Positions 18,840 to 27,392 of a stretch of DNA of 39,321 nucleotides are shown here, piece by piece. The notes below the pieces were generated by a model. That model saw only the letters and a list, made by a program, of their open reading frames with translations, had not been told where the DNA came from and did not search any database. Each line of letters begins with the position of its first letter. The first letter of the stretch is position 1. Position numbers and translations under genes: made by a program. This DNA is from Agromyces sp. (GTDB lineage: Bacteria; Actinomycetota; Actinomycetes; Actinomycetales; Microbacteriaceae), in contig JAPSJT010000004.1 of NCBI GenBank assembly GCA_031178045.1, positions 1-39,321 of the forward strand, in the 5' to 3' direction.

Positions 18840-19712
18840 ATGAGCGTGTGGGACGCCCTGATCGGCGCCTTCGCCCTCCCCTTCATGTCGAGGGCACTGC
18901 TCGTGATGCTCGTGCTCGCCATCGTCGCCGGCGTGGTCGGCGTGCTCGTGAACCTGCGCGCGCTCGAGTTCATCAGCGACGGGCTCACCCACGCCGTCTT
19001 CCCGGGCCTCGCCATCGGCCTCGCCGCGGCCGGCACGTCGGGCCTCCTCCCCGGCGCGGCCGTCGCCGCGCTGACTGCCGCACTCGTGCTCACCTCGCTG
19101 CATCGCGCCGGGGTCACCTCGGATGCCGCGATCGCGATCGTGCTGACGGCGACGTTCAGCATCGGCGTGATCGTCGTCTCGAGGAGCGACGACTATGCGG
19201 GCGAACTCGAGGCGCTGCTCTTCGGGCGCGTGCTCACCATTCCGCCCGCCGAGGTGCTCCCGCTCGTCGTCGTCTGCGTCATCGCCGTGCTCGCGGTCGT
19301 GCTGACGCTCAAGCAGCAGGTGTATCGCGCGTTCGATCCGCGCGGCAGCCGAGCGACCGGCGACTCCGCATTCGTGCTCGACCTGACGCTGAACGGGGCC
19401 GTCGCACTCGTCGTGGTCGCGGCAGCGAGCACGGTCGGCACGCTGCTCGTGCTCGCCCTGCTCATCGTGCCGGGCGCCTCGGCGCGGCTCATGACGCAGC
19501 GCCTGTGGCTCCTCTTCCCGGTCGCCGCCGGATTCGCCGCGGTCGCCGCATGGCTCGGGCTCGCCGGCGGCTACGCCGCGTCGACCGGCGCCGGCGTCGA
19601 CCTGCCCGCCGGCAGTACGGTCGTCGCCGCCTTCGTCGCGCTGTACGGCATCGTGCTGCTCGTCTCCGCCGGTGCGATGCGGCGCCGACGGCCCGTGGGG
19701 GAGGGGCGCTGA
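18840..19712 (+). CDS. Zinc/manganese ABC transporter permease (ZnuB-like) 1
   Basis: ABC-3 type permease: [46 protein letters not shown]. Confidence 0.9.
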   Translation: MSVWDALIGAFALPFMSRALLVMLVLAIVAGVVGVLVNLRALEFISDGLTHAVFPGLAIGLAAAGTSGLLPGAAVAALTAALVLTSLHRAGVTSDAAIAIVLTATFSIGVIVVSRSDDYAGELEALLFGRVLTIPPAEVLPLVVVCVIAVLAVVLTLKQQVYRAFDPRGSRATGDSAFVLDLTLNGAVALVVVAAASTVGTLLVLALLIVPGASARLMTQRLWLLFPVAAGFAAVAAWLGLAGGYAASTGAGVDLPAGSTVVAAFVALYGIVLLVSAGAMRRRRPVGEGR

Positions 19713-20554
19713 TGGGCTACTTCGAGCGCGCACTCATCGCGGCGATCGTCATCGGCGCCGGTGCCGGCTTCGTCGGCGCCCTCGTCGTGCTCCGGCGCAG
19801 AACCTTCTTCGCGCAGGCGCTCACGCACGGGACCTACCCGGGCGCGGTCGCGGCGGCTGCGCTCGGTGTCAGCGTGCCGCTTGGCGCCGCGGCGGCATCC
19901 GTGGTGCTCGTCGCGATCATGGCCGGCATCGCGCGCGTGCGCCGCCAGGGCGCGCAGGTGGCGGCGGGCATCGTGCTCACCGGCGGATTCGCCGCCGGCG
20001 CGATCCTCCAGGCGATGCTGCCCGGCCTTCCGGTGCGCGCGGAGTCGCTGCTCGTGGGGTCGATCCTCACGGTGAGCGACGGCGACATCGTGCTCGCGGC
20101 ATCCGTCGCGGTCGTCGCGGTCGTCGCCGTCGCGATCTTCGGCAAGGAGATCGCCTTCTCGACGTTCGACCCGAGGGGGTACCGCGCCGTCGGCTATCGC
20201 GAGTGGCCCGTGGAACTGCTCGTGCTCGCCCTCACCGCTGCGACCGTCGTGAGCGCACTGCCCGCGGTCGGCGCCATCCTCGCGATCGCGCTCATCGCCG
20301 CACCGGCGGCCGGCGCCCGGCTCGTCGTACCGACGTATCGCGGCATCCTGTTCGCGGCGCCCGTCATCGGGGCCGCGTCGGGGGTCGTGGGGGTGCTCGT
20401 CTCCCGCGCGTTCGCGGTTGCGGCAGGCCCGTCGATCGCGCTCGCGGCGACCGCGTTCTTCCTCATCGCGCTGGGAATCTCCAAGGTTCGCGCAGTACCG
20501 TGGAATCGAGCCTCCATCCCCGTGGAGACCGCAGAGGACGCACGAATCGCATGA
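19712..20554 (+). CDS. Zinc/manganese ABC transporter permease (ZnuB-like) 2
   Basis: FFAQALTHGTYPGAVAAAALG, LPAVGAILAIALIAAPAAGARLV; overlaps previous stop (TGATG). Confidence 0.9.
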   Translation: MGYFERALIAAIVIGAGAGFVGALVVLRRRTFFAQALTHGTYPGAVAAAALGVSVPLGAAAASVVLVAIMAGIARVRRQGAQVAAGIVLTGGFAAGAILQAMLPGLPVRAESLLVGSILTVSDGDIVLAASVAVVAVVAVAIFGKEIAFSTFDPRGYRAVGYREWPVELLVLALTAATVVSALPAVGAILAIALIAAPAAGARLVVPTYRGILFAAPVIGAASGVVGVLVSRAFAVAAGPSIALAATAFFLIALGISKVRAVPWNRASIPVETAEDARIA

Positions 20555-20955
20555 AACGCAACACCTGGCAGCGCGAGGCCGTTCGTGAAGCACTCGACGA
20601 CACCGAGGGCTTCATCAGCGCGCAGGCCCTGCACTCCTCGCTGCACGCGAGCGGATCGCCCATCGGCCTGGCGACGGTCTATCGTGCCCTCGGCGACCTC
20701 GCCGCGAACGGCGAGGCCGACTCGCTCCAGTCTCCCGAGGGCGAGGCGCTCTACCGTGCGTGCAGCACCACCGGGCACCACCACCACCTGATCTGTCGAA
20801 ACTGCGGGCTCACCGTCGAGATCGCCGCCGACGAGGTCGAGGCGTGGGCGAAGCGCGTCGCGGCCGAGCACGGCTTCACGGGCGCCGCCCATGTCGTCGA
20901 CGTGTTCGGACTCTGTGCGAACTGCACGAAGCTCGCGGCATCCGACCGCAACTGA
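20551..20955 (+). CDS. zur: Fur-family transcriptional regulator, probably Zur
   Basis: NTWQREAVREAL...ISAQALHSSLHASGSPIGLATVYRAL; TTGHHHHLICRNCGLTVEI; CANCTKL; co-oriented with zinc importer. Confidence 0.9.
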   Translation: MKRNTWQREAVREALDDTEGFISAQALHSSLHASGSPIGLATVYRALGDLAANGEADSLQSPEGEALYRACSTTGHHHHLICRNCGLTVEIAADEVEAWAKRVAAEHGFTGAAHVVDVFGLCANCTKLAASDRN

Positions 20956-20974
20956 TCGCCGTCACCCGGCCGAA

Positions 20975-21003
20975 GTGACTTCGGGCCCGGCATCGGGTAC
21001 GAT
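20975..21003 (+). promoter_or_regulatory. Predicted promoter of rpmB-rpmG-rpsN
   Basis: GTGACT - 17 bp - TACGAT. Confidence 0.5.
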
Positions 21004-21009
21004 GAACAG

Positions 21010-21159
21010 GTTGTGCAGCAATGCTGCGCTTCTTTGTGTGCCGTTCAGACGCCTGGCGATCCGAACCTGGCATGCCGACAAGTGACCTTGGGTGGGGCGC
21101 TCGCCCCGCGGTAGCCCAGGCGGAGCATGCTCCGTCGTAATGATGAAGGAAGTACACCA
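21010..21159 (+). promoter_or_regulatory. Long structured 5' leader of rpmB
   Basis: Nested complementarity TGGG(t)GGGGCG-ctc-GCCCC...CCCA (21089-21119) and palindrome CGGAGCATGCTCCG (21121-21134). Confidence 0.45.
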
Positions 21160-21396
21160 ATGGCAGCAGTGTGCCAGGTGACCGGAGCCGTTCCCGGCTT
21201 CGGACACAACATCTCGCACTCGCACCGCCGGACGAAGCGTCGCTTCGACCCGAACGTGCAGAAGAAGACCTACTACGTGCCCTCGCTGCGTCGTAACGTC
21301 ACCCTCAACGTGTCCGCCAAGGGCATCAAGGTGATCGACGCCCGTGGCATCGAAGCAGTCATCAAGGACATCCAGGCACGTGGGGTGAAGCTCTAA
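21160..21396 (+). CDS. rpmB: 50S ribosomal protein L28
   Basis: [36 protein letters not shown]. Confidence 0.97.
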   Translation: MAAVCQVTGAVPGFGHNISHSHRRTKRRFDPNVQKKTYYVPSLRRNVTLNVSAKGIKVIDARGIEAVIKDIQARGVKL

Positions 21397-21563
21397 TGGC
21401 CAAGCAGCAGGACATCCGCCCCATCATCAAGCTCCGTTCGACGGCCGGCACCGGGTACACCTACGTGACCCGCAAGAACCGTCGCAACGACCCCGACCGT
21501 CTCGTGCTCAAGAAGTACGACCCCGTGGTGCGCAAGCACGTCGACTTCCGAGAGGAGCGCTAA
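21396..21563 (+). CDS. rpmG: 50S ribosomal protein L33 (cysteine-free form)
   Basis: Translated by eye: [55 protein letters not shown]; absent from ORF track because of length. Confidence 0.97.
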   Translation: MAKQQDIRPIIKLRSTAGTGYTYVTRKNRRNDPDRLVLKKYDPVVRKHVDFREER

Positions 21564-21566
21564 GAC

Positions 21567-21872
21567 ATGGCGAAGAAGAGCAAGATCGCGCGCAACAACC
21601 AGCGCCAGGAGATCGTGGAGCGCTACGCCGCGAAGCGCCTCGAACTGAAGAAGGCCCTCGTCGACCCGAACGGCACCGACGAGTCCCGCGAGGCCGCCCG
21701 CCAGGGCCTGCAGAAGCTTCCCCGCGACGCTTCGCCGGTTCGCCTGCGCAACCGCGACGCCATCGACGGTCGCCCCCGAGGCAACCTCTCGAAGTTCGGC
21801 ATCTCGCGCGTGCGTTTCCGCGACATGGCGCACCGTGGCGAGCTGCCCGGCATCACCAAGTCGAGCTGGTAG
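21567..21872 (+). CDS. rpsN: 30S ribosomal protein S14 (zinc-independent form)
   Basis: [28 protein letters not shown]...[24 protein letters not shown]; no CxxC motifs. Confidence 0.97.
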   Translation: MAKKSKIARNNQRQEIVERYAAKRLELKKALVDPNGTDESREAARQGLQKLPRDASPVRLRNRDAIDGRPRGNLSKFGISRVRFRDMAHRGELPGITKSSW

Positions 21873-21889
21873 CACCCGGTTTCACCGAG

Positions 21890-21915
21890 AGGGGCGTCCC
21901 GAAAGGGGCGCCCTT
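21890..21915 (+). terminator. Rho-independent terminator of rpmB-rpmG-rpsN
   Basis: AGGGGCGTCCC-GAAA-GGGGCGCCCTT hairpin with GNRA tetraloop, followed by cttcgttc. Confidence 0.75.
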
Positions 21916-21982
21916 CTTCGTTCGCCGCTGCGAGACCAGCGTCGATCGCCGGCGACACGCCGCGCTCGATGTGCCCGAATGA

Positions 21983-22006
21983 CCCGGAAATCCGCGTATT
22001 TCCGGG
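21983..22006. repeat. Inverted repeat CCCGGAAAT-N6-ATTTCCGGG upstream of HU gene
   Basis: Perfect 9-bp arms. Confidence 0.8.
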
Positions 22007-22120
22007 GTTCTCTGCTACATTCGAGGCGGCCCGATCGGCCACGGGGGCGGTTGAACGATCGTTCTCGAGTTCTCAACAAGTGCTGTACCGAAAACAGCGA
22101 AAGTCCGAGGAGGACACTCA

Positions 22121-22408
22121 ATGGCTGACAAGTCGCTGAACAAGACCGAGCTCGTCGCGAAGATCGCCGCCTCGACCGGCCAGAGCCAGGCCACCGTCGA
22201 CGCCGTGCTCGGCGGTCTCTTCGACACGCTCGCCGAGTCGGTCGGCTCGGGCACCAAGGTCTCGATCCCGGGCTGGCTCGCCGTCGAGCGCACCTCGCGC
22301 GCTGCTCGCACCGGCCGCAACCCCCAGACGGGTGCGACCATCGACATCCCGGCCGGTCACTCGGTCAAGATCTCGGCGGGCTCGAAGCTCAAGGCTGCCG
22401 CGAAGTAA
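22121..22408 (+). CDS. HU family nucleoid DNA-binding protein
   Basis: MADKSLNKTELVAKIAASTGQSQATVDAVLGGLFDTL...ARTGRNPQTGATIDIPAGHSVKISAGSKLKAA. Confidence 0.96.
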   Translation: MADKSLNKTELVAKIAASTGQSQATVDAVLGGLFDTLAESVGSGTKVSIPGWLAVERTSRAARTGRNPQTGATIDIPAGHSVKISAGSKLKAAAK

Positions 22409-22422
22409 GCATCCGCGACTCC

Positions 22423-22458
22423 CGAAGGGGCGTACGGCGCAGGCCGTGCGCCCCTTCG
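22423..22458 (+). terminator. Rho-independent-like terminator after HU
   Basis: CGAAGGGGCGTACGGC-gcag-GCCGTGCGCCCCTTCG, 16-bp stem with one G-U pair. Confidence 0.8.
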
Positions 22459-22639
22459 TCATGCGTGGGTGCCTGGCGTGCGTGTCGTGCCTGCGCTGAG
22501 CCGCCGGCCGCCCGTCGCACCGACCCGTGACCGGCAGCGGAGGAGAACCCCACCGCGGGAGGACGAGATCGCGGCTCGGATCCTCCCGTCGCGCTGAACT
22601 CCTCCCGTCAGGCGAGCGCGCACGGGCGAGGGCAGCAGC

Positions 22640-22708
22640 CCGACGGATGCCGCGACGTCACGCCGACGGATGACGCGACGTCACGCCGGCGGATGCCGCG
22701 ACGAAACG
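22640..22708. repeat. Three tandem copies of a 23-bp unit (ccgacggatgccgcgacgtcacg)
   Basis: Units 22640-22662, 22663-22685, 22686-22708 with few mismatches. Confidence 0.9.
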
Positions 22709-22749
22709 CTCGGGGCGGGCTCCCGGGTGGCGCCGTCTAGGCTGGTTCG

Positions 22750-24771
22750 GTGCCCCGCTCCGTTCGCGTGCTCGGCCCCGCCGTGCTCCTCGCCGTCGCG
22801 CTCCTCGCGACGTTCGCGGGTCTCGCCTACGGCGGCGGAGCCGCACCCCTGCCGATCCAGGATCCCGGACCCGTGGCGCGATTCGGGCTTCCCATCTCGA
22901 AGCTCGTCGTGAACCTCGGGGCGGCCGGCATGATCGGCGCGCTCGTGCTCGCCGTGTGGGCGCTCACCCCGAAGCGGCGCGAGTTCGACGTCGCGCTCGA
23001 CGTCGCTGCGGCATCCGCTGCCGTGCTCACGGTCGCGAGTGCCGCCACCGGCATCTTCACGTTCCTCGTGGTCACGGGGGAGCCCCTCGACTTCAGCGAT
23101 GCGTTCGGCCAGAAGCTCGGCCAGTTCGTCACCACGATCGAGCTCGGCCAGGCATGGCTGACGACGACCCTCCTCGCGGCGGCCACGACCGTGCTGTGCT
23201 TCGCGGTGCGCAATCACACGATGCTCGTGTTCGTCACCGTGCTCGCCGTCGCCGCGCTCGTGCCGATGGCGCAGCAGGGGCACGCCGCCGGCGCGGCCGG
23301 CCACAGCGCGGCGATCACCGCGCTCGGCCTGCACCTCGTGTTCGCCGCGATGTGGCTCGGCGGGCTCCTCACGATCGTGCTGCTGCGAGCCGAGCTCGGT
23401 GCCGATCGGCTCCCGGTCGTGCTCGCACGCTACTCGACGGTCGCGCTCGTGTGCTTCATCGTCGTCGCGCTCTCGGGCTATGCGAGCGCCGCGCTCCGCA
23501 TCGGCACCTGGGAGCAGCTCGGCACGCCCTACGGGGTGCTCGTGCTCGCGAAGGTCGCGGCGCTCATCGCGCTCGGGTTCTTCGGGGCGGTCCAGCGCCG
23601 GTTCCTCATCGGCCGGATCTCACGCGCCGGCGCACCCGAGACGCGCGCCGCATCGTCGGGCGGTCGTTCCGCGACGGCCTCTGCCACGGGGGGCGGGCGC
23701 GATTTCTGGGTGCTCGTCGTCGCCGAGCTCGCGTTCATGGGGATCGCCTCGGGTGTCGCCGCCGCACTCGCGCGCACCGCGACCCCGGTCTCGGAGGAGA
23801 CGGGCTCCCTCGCCCGAACGCCCGCCGAGATCCTGACGGGCGAGCCGCTGCCGCCATGGCCCGACTGGTATCGCTACTTCACCGAGTGGGACGTCGACCT
23901 CATCTGGGTGCTCGCGTGCGGTCTCGGCATCTTCTTCTACCTCGCCGGCGTGATGCGACTGCGCAAGCGGGGCGACCGCTGGCCCGCCTATCGCACGGTG
24001 CTGTGGATCGCGGGCCTGCTGCTGCTCGCCTACGTGACCAACGGCGGCGTGAACGTGTACGAGCAGTACCTCTTCTCGGCGCACATGGCCGCGCACATGG
24101 TGCTCACGATGGCGGTGCCCGTGCTGCTCGTGCCGGGTGCGCCCGTGACCCTCGCCGCCCGCGCCATCCGACCGCGGAAGGATGGCTCGCGGGGCGGCCG
24201 GGAGTGGATCCTGCTCGCCGTGCACTCGAGGTTCGCCGCCGTCATCGCCAACCCGATCGTCGCTGCAGTGCTCTTCGCCGGCTCGCTCTGGGTCTTCTAC
24301 TACTCCCCGCTCTTCCGCTGGACGATGCTCGACCACATCGGCCACGAGTGGATGATCGTGCACTTCCTCATCACCGGCTACCTCTTCGTGCAGTCGCTCG
24401 TCGGCATCGACCCCGTGCCGTACCGGCTTCCCTACGCCTTCCGGCTCGTGCTGCTGCTCGGCACGATGGCGTTCCACGCGTTCTTCGGTCTGGCGATCAT
24501 GTCGGGCACGGGACTCCTGCTCGCCGACTGGTACGGCGCGATGGGTTGGGGCACCGACGCCCTCGTCGACCAGCAGCTCGGCGGCGGCATCGCCTGGTCG
24601 ATCGGGGAGATCCCGACGGTCGCGCTCGCGATCACGGTCGCCGTGCAGTGGGCGCGCAGCGACGAGAAGGAGTCGAAGCGTCGCGATCGGCACGCCGACC
24701 GCACCGGCGACGCCGAGCTCGAGGCGTACAACGAGAGGCTCGCGGCGATCGCCGACCGCGACGGCCGCTGA
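22750..24771 (+). CDS. Fused copper-resistance CopD domain / cytochrome c oxidase assembly factor CtaG (caa3-type) membrane protein
   Basis: N-terminal multi-TM CopD-like half; C-terminal AHMAAHMVLTMAVPVLLVPGAPVTL...DHIGHEWMIVHFLITGYLFVQSLVGIDPVPYRLPY. Confidence 0.88.
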   Translation: MPRSVRVLGPAVLLAVALLATFAGLAYGGGAAPLPIQDPGPVARFGLPISKLVVNLGAAGMIGALVLAVWALTPKRREFDVALDVAAASAAVLTVASAATGIFTFLVVTGEPLDFSDAFGQKLGQFVTTIELGQAWLTTTLLAAATTVLCFAVRNHTMLVFVTVLAVAALVPMAQQGHAAGAAGHSAAITALGLHLVFAAMWLGGLLTIVLLRAELGADRLPVVLARYSTVALVCFIVVALSGYASAALRIGTWEQLGTPYGVLVLAKVAALIALGFFGAVQRRFLIGRISRAGAPETRAASSGGRSATASATGGGRDFWVLVVAELAFMGIASGVAAALARTATPVSEETGSLARTPAEILTGEPLPPWPDWYRYFTEWDVDLIWVLACGLGIFFYLAGVMRLRKRGDRWPAYRTVLWIAGLLLLAYVTNGGVNVYEQYLFSAHMAAHMVLTMAVPVLLVPGAPVTLAARAIRPRKDGSRGGREWILLAVHSRFAAVIANPIVAAVLFAGSLWVFYYSPLFRWTMLDHIGHEWMIVHFLITGYLFVQSLVGIDPVPYRLPYAFRLVLLLGTMAFHAFFGLAIMSGTGLLLADWYGAMGWGTDALVDQQLGGGIAWSIGEIPTVALAITVAVQWARSDEKESKRRDRHADRTGDAELEAYNERLAAIADRDGR

Positions 24772-24815
24772 CGGCCGCCGACGCTCGTGGAGGCCGCCGC
24801 CGGCGCGGCCGCCCG

Positions 24816-25862
24816 CTACTTCAGCTGGATCGCGATGCTGCCGTCTGGGCGGATGGTCGCGCTCAGCGCGAGCGTGAACGGACGGTCTTCCTCGAGCTGC
24901 GAGATATCGCCGTCGAAGAGCGATTGCACCTCGACCGACACGTGCGCGACCCCCTCGGTGGGCGGCATCTCGAAGGTGGTCTCGCCGGCGGTGAGCGTCA
25001 CGGGCGGGCTCACCACGATCGACCACACGGGGTCGCCCAGCACGCGGTCGTCGATCTCGACGCCGAAGGGACATCCGGCCGGCTGCAGCACCTGCTGAGT
25101 CGTGCAGTTCTGCAGGTACTCGTCGACCTTCGCCTGCACGCGCTCCACGAACGTGGCGGTGGGCTGCGCGTCGACGGTCGCGGCCGCCCGCGTCGATGGT
25201 TCGACCGGGACGGCCAGGGGCACCGCCTCGAGGAGCGTGGACGTGTAGCCGAATTCGTAGACGGCCGGCGCGATCGCGAGGTAGGGCGTGACCTGGCTGA
25301 ACGCGGTGAGCTCGTCGCCCGTCTTCTTGGCCCGGGTGTCGAGGGTGAGCGAGCCCACCGTGAAGAGCGGATTGTGCGCCGCCGTCACGTCGATGACCGA
25401 GATCGGGCTGACTGCGAACTCCCACCGGGTGAGCACGCCGTAGAGCGGCTCGATCGGACGCACCTCGAACGTCGTCTCGACGATCGCGGCGTCGAGTCGG
25501 TAGCTGGCCGTCACGGCATGCGTGCCGTCGTCAGCGGCGACATCGCTCAGGATGCGGACATCCTCGGGGCCGGCCTCGACGACGCCCGATCGGAACAACG
25601 CGGTCGAGACGTCGACGGGCAGGCCGAGCGCGGCGAGCTCGGCTTCGTCGAGCGCGACACCGGGGGTGGATGCCGCGGCCGTGATGTCGTCGTCGGCGAT
25701 CGCGCCGAGGTAGCGCTCGACGAAGCTCGAGGCGCCGTAGATCGTCTGGTTGAGCGCTCCGAGCGCCGCGAGGAACGCTCCGACGAGCAGTACCGCGAGG
25801 CCGGCCCAGCCCGCGACGGCCAGGATGGACAGCCGACCACCACGCTCGCCCGCACTCGCCAC
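24816..25862 (-). CDS. Hypothetical exported/anchored protein (alternative start 25868)
   Basis: N-terminal TM LSILAVAGWAGLAVLLVGAFLAAL, large extracytoplasmic domain. Confidence 0.75.
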   Translation of the reverse strand: MASAGERGGRLSILAVAGWAGLAVLLVGAFLAALGALNQTIYGASSFVERYLGAIADDDITAAASTPGVALDEAELAALGLPVDVSTALFRSGVVEAGPEDVRILSDVAADDGTHAVTASYRLDAAIVETTFEVRPIEPLYGVLTRWEFAVSPISVIDVTAAHNPLFTVGSLTLDTRAKKTGDELTAFSQVTPYLAIAPAVYEFGYTSTLLEAVPLAVPVEPSTRAAATVDAQPTATFVERVQAKVDEYLQNCTTQQVLQPAGCPFGVEIDDRVLGDPVWSIVVSPPVTLTAGETTFEMPPTEGVAHVSVEVQSLFDGDISQLEEDRPFTLALSATIRPDGSIAIQLK

Positions 25863-25960
25863 CCGCACAGTCTATGCACGAGCCGTCGACGGCCCGCGAG
25901 ATATCCCCAGCGGGGCGGGGTGCCGGGGCCGGAACGCCCCGTCGCGATTACAGTGGGAGC

Positions 25961-27334
25961 GTGCCCGAAGGGCGCCGTCGCGGGGGCCGCCCGCGGCATC
26001 CGCTCGCACCGCTCGAAGGCCATCCAGTGCAGAACGTCACCCTCAGCCGCGAACAGGCCGCCGTGTTCCAGGCGATCGAGAGCACGCGCGAGCACGTCTT
26101 CGTCACCGGCCGCGCCGGCACCGGCAAGTCGACCCTCCTCAACCACCTGAACTGGAACACCCAGAAGCAGATCGTCATCTGCGCGCCGACGGGCGTCGCG
26201 GCACTGAACGTCGGCGGTCAGACGATCCACTCGCTCTTCCGGCTGCCGATCGGCGTCGTCGCCGACCACGAGATCGAGCAGAACGACACCGTGCGCAAGA
26301 TCCTGAACGCGATGGACACTCTCGTCGTCGACGAGGTCTCGATGGTGAACGCCGACCTGATGGATGCGATGGACCGCTCCCTGCGACAGGCGAGGCAGCG
26401 GCCGCACGAGCCGTTCGGCGGCGCCCAGGTCGTGCTGTTCGGCGACCCGTACCAGCTCGCACCGGTTCCAGGCGACGGCGACGAGCGAGCGTACTTCACC
26501 GACACCTACGAGTCGATGTGGTTCTTCGACGCGAAGGTGTGGCGCGAGGTCGACCTGCGCATCTTCGAACTCGGCGAGGTGCACCGCCAGCACGACGACG
26601 AGTTCAAGATCATGCTCAACGCGGTGCGGCACGGGCGGGTGACCGCCGAGATCGCCGGCGTGCTGAACGGCGTGGGCGCCCGCCGGCCGCTGCCCGAGCA
26701 CGGGGCGATCACGCTCGCCACCCGCAACGACACGGTGAACCGCATCAATCGCACCCAGCTGCACCGGCTTCCCGGCCAATCGCAGGCGAACGAGGCCGAG
26801 GTGAACGGCGACTTCGGCGGTCGCGCGTTCCCCGCCGACGAGCGGCTCGAGCTGAAGGTCGGCGCGCAGGTGATGTTCCTTCGCAACGACTCCGCGATCG
26901 GCCCCGACGGCCAGCGCTGGGTCAACGGCACGATCGGCACCGTGACCTCGCTGAAGCGAGAGGTGCGGGTCGAGATCGACGGCGAGGAGCACGAGGTCGA
27001 ACCGGTCACGTGGGAGAAGTACAAGTACAGCTGGGACCCCGCACGAAAGAAGCTCGAGCGTCAGGTGATCGCGGAATTCACGCAGTTCCCCCTCCGGCTC
27101 GCGTGGGCGGTGACCATCCACAAGTCGCAGGGCGCCAGTTACGACTCGGCGATCGTCGACCTCGGCTCGCGCGTGTTCAGTCCCGGGCAGACCTACGTGG
27201 CGCTCAGCCGCCTGACCTCCCTCGACGGGCTCTACCTCAGCCGTCCGCTCCGGCCGAACGACATCATCGTCGATCGCGACGTCGAGCGGTTCATGACCGG
27301 CGCGGTCCGCGAGATCGAGGCGACGGCACGCTGA
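25961..27334 (+). CDS. PIF1/RecD-like ATP-dependent DNA helicase (SF1)
   Basis: Walker A VTGRAGTGKSTLLNHL; CAPTGVAALNVGGQTIHSLF; VVDEVSMV; VLFGDPYQLAPV; AWAVTIHKSQGASYDSAIVDLG...YVALSRLTSLDGLYL. Confidence 0.93.
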   Translation: MPEGRRRGGRPRHPLAPLEGHPVQNVTLSREQAAVFQAIESTREHVFVTGRAGTGKSTLLNHLNWNTQKQIVICAPTGVAALNVGGQTIHSLFRLPIGVVADHEIEQNDTVRKILNAMDTLVVDEVSMVNADLMDAMDRSLRQARQRPHEPFGGAQVVLFGDPYQLAPVPGDGDERAYFTDTYESMWFFDAKVWREVDLRIFELGEVHRQHDDEFKIMLNAVRHGRVTAEIAGVLNGVGARRPLPEHGAITLATRNDTVNRINRTQLHRLPGQSQANEAEVNGDFGGRAFPADERLELKVGAQVMFLRNDSAIGPDGQRWVNGTIGTVTSLKREVRVEIDGEEHEVEPVTWEKYKYSWDPARKKLERQVIAEFTQFPLRLAWAVTIHKSQGASYDSAIVDLGSRVFSPGQTYVALSRLTSLDGLYLSRPLRPNDIIVDRDVERFMTGAVREIEATAR

Positions 27335-27392
27335 CGCGGCGCGCCCGCCCGTGCGGGTTAGAATCGCAACGGACACACGGCTAGGGGGCTCG

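Noticed and set aside
21127-21159. Upstream in-frame extension of L28 ([11 protein letters not shown]-)
   Set aside because: Conserved L28 N-terminus is MAAVCQVTG at 21160 preceded by gaaggaag RBS
22956-26150. 1064-aa plus-strand ORF
   Set aside because: Shadow frame of the CopD-CtaG gene and the antisense of 24816-25862; Arg/Ala-rich low-complexity translation typical of high-GC alternative frames
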